DNA of 6,126 nt from Pseudomonadota bacterium. Its GTDB lineage: Bacteria; Pseudomonadota; Alphaproteobacteria; Rhizobiales; Beijerinckiaceae. Of the stretch, positions 4,895 to 6,126 are shown in pieces. The notes below the pieces were generated by a model. It was not told where the DNA came from and made no database searches. It was given only the letters and a program-made list of their open reading frames with translations. Made by a program: the position numbers and the translations under genes. The stretch is taken from positions 1 to 6,126 of the forward strand of contig JAJXZN010000134.1 in assembly GCA_021780015.1 (NCBI GenBank), given 5' to 3'. The first letter of the stretch is position 1. Every line of letters starts with the position of its first letter.

Positions 4895-6126
4895 CAGCGT
4901 TCCGCCTTCACGCGCAAGGTGTGGCCCATCGCGCGCGAGCGCGTCAGGTCTTCTTCCGCGTGTTCGGTCGCAACGCCGAAGTCGAGCGGCTCGTCCTGCA
5001 CATAGCGTTTGCCGAGGGTGAAGGCGAGTTCGGCCTTCATCAGTTCGGTGCCAAGGTAGAAGGCATGTGCGTCGTCGCCTCTCACAGAAAGATGCGGAAA
5101 GAGCGCCATCGCATCGCGCGCGACATGATGGCCGTCGCGATTATAAAGGTGGATCCCGTCTTCGGCGACCTCGATGCGGTAATTCGTATCGCGCACGTCC
5201 GCGGCGCGTTCGGAGATTTCGGCCGGCGTGATGACGAAGGGCTTCAGGTCGTGCACTTGCGCGAGGCCGGCGCCATAGCCTTTCGGCAGAGCTTCATCGC
5301 TGCGCGACGCGAACATCAGCCGCCGCGCGGCGTCGTGCTCGGCGACGGTACGCCGCGTATGCGGGCTCACCTGCACGACGAGCACGTTGCGGATCGACAG
5401 TTCGGAGCAAAGGCCCAGCAGCAGCGCGGTGACGCCGCTCGAATCGGCTTCGGTCAATTCCGTCAGATTGCCGGTGCCCATCATCATTTCGGCCTCCGGC
5501 AGGCGCCGCCGCGCCTCGATATAGCGGGCGACCGAAGCCGTGAAACCGAAATGGATCGGATCGAGAATCGGATCGATGATGAAGGGAATCCCCTCGCGCT
5601 GCGCCTTTTCGGCGAGGCGCACGAGCGAATCGAGATCCGAGTGCGGCTGCGGAATGAGGATCGGCGTCACCGGATATTTGCGGGCAATGCCGAGCGTCGT
5701 CTCGGTGAGGCTGAGGAGAAAATCCGCGCCTGCGGCGGCGCCGCGTTCGAGTTCGTCGGCATTGGCCGAATCGACGCTGACTTTATGGCCGGCGGCCTTC
5801 AGCGCCCGCACGCTCGCTTCGAGATGCGGAAACGGCGTATCCGGCAGAGCGCCGAGGTCGATCACGTCGGCGCCCGCGGCACGCATCATATCGGCACGCC
5901 GCACGATCTCTTCGACCGAAATACCGGACGCATCGACGATCTCGCTGAAGATGCGGATATCGTAGCGCGAAAGATCGGGCGCGCGGCCGCCGCGGCCGAA
6001 AAACGCCGGCAGGTCGGCGATTTCGTCGGGCCCGCGCTCGACTGCGACGCCCAGCGCACGCGACAGCGCCTCGAGGTCGGCGCGGCAGCGGCCGGGCAGG
6101 ATGATCCGGTCGGCATCGACCGGCCG
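4894..6126 (-). CDS. Dihydropteroate-synthase-like (DUF6513-type) protein, N-terminus beyond the window
   Basis: The frame is open from the right edge to a TGA at 4896-4894, giving 410 visible residues; the family is roughly 500, so about the first hundred are outside. Near the edge VDADRIILPGRCRADLE and ADLPAFFGRGGR are seen, both typical of the methanogen/methylotroph DHPS-related family. The TIM barrel follows, with ADVIDLG, HKVSVDSANADELE (a DHPS-like substrate-binding strand), GADFLLSL, FIIDPILDPIHFGF and MMMGTGNLTELTEADSSG. The C-terminal region has SVRGDDAHAFYLGTELMKAELAFTLGKRY. In H4MPT synthesis a DHPS-like enzyme is expected to join the pterin pyrophosphate to ribofuranosylaniline phosphate, so this is a candidate for that step, though it could act elsewhere in the pathway. 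True folate FolP is unlikely given the length, extra domains and neighbours. It is coupled to the DUF447 gene. Confidence 0.9.
   Translation of the reverse strand, partial: RPVDADRIILPGRCRADLEALSRALGVAVERGPDEIADLPAFFGRGGRAPDLSRYDIRIFSEIVDASGISVEEIVRRADMMRAAGADVIDLGALPDTPFPHLEASVRALKAAGHKVSVDSANADELERGAAAGADFLLSLTETTLGIARKYPVTPILIPQPHSDLDSLVRLAEKAQREGIPFIIDPILDPIHFGFTASVARYIEARRRLPEAEMMMGTGNLTELTEADSSGVTALLLGLCSELSIRNVLVVQVSPHTRRTVAEHDAARRLMFASRSDEALPKGYGAGLAQVHDLKPFVITPAEISERAADVRDTNYRIEVAEDGIHLYNRDGHHVARDAMALFPHLSVRGDDAHAFYLGTELMKAELAFTLGKRYVQDEPLDFGVATEHAEEDLTRSRAMGHTLRVKAER

Overview
The window is high-GC DNA with strong G/C bias at third codon positions. It carries a block of genes for tetrahydromethanopterin (H4MPT)/methylofuran-linked one-carbon metabolism. 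The anchor is an intact formaldehyde-activating enzyme gene (fae). Around it are genes of families known from methylotroph 'methanopterin islands'. GC-rich codon use, gene content and the style of dispersed palindromic repeat suggest a methylotrophic or methanotrophic alphaproteobacterium, probably Rhizobiales/Beijerinckiaceae-like. That placement is inference from pattern, not from a search.

Left part (1-2309, + strand): the first 76 bases look like the tail of an unrelated reading frame. After about 100 bases without a clear gene comes the C-terminal half of a RimK-like ATP-grasp ligase, whose N-terminal half is absent. A CitG-like (triphosphoribosyl-dephospho-CoA synthase family) gene and fae follow. 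This is the ATP-grasp/CitG-like/fae order I recall from Methylobacterium-type clusters. A palindromic repeat sits between the ligase and the CitG-like gene and runs into the annotated start of the latter. A strong UUCG-loop hairpin follows fae and lies inside the end of the convergent gene.

Middle (2331-4216): a HisA/HisF-like TIM-barrel gene (minus) and a hydantoinase/ASKHA-fold 'H4MPT-linked C1 transfer pathway' gene (plus) diverge from a spacer. That spacer is almost filled by a nested inverted repeat. Right part (4217-6126): a composite palindromic repeat separates the hydantoinase-like gene from a convergent minus-strand pair. The pair is a dihydropteroate-synthase-like gene, cut by the right edge of the window, and a DUF447-family gene, overlapping by one base (TGATG).

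Working together, Fae condenses formaldehyde with H4MPT. The ligase, CitG-like, HisA-like, hydantoinase-like, DHPS-like and DUF447 proteins are most likely involved in making or modifying the cofactors (dephospho-H4MPT and polyglutamylated methylofuran). Several have no firmly assigned reaction in bacteria as far as I know. I saw no CRISPR array, tRNA, rRNA or transposase gene. The least ordinary features are the broken 5' end of the ATP-grasp gene and the three palindromic elements placed exactly at gene borders.
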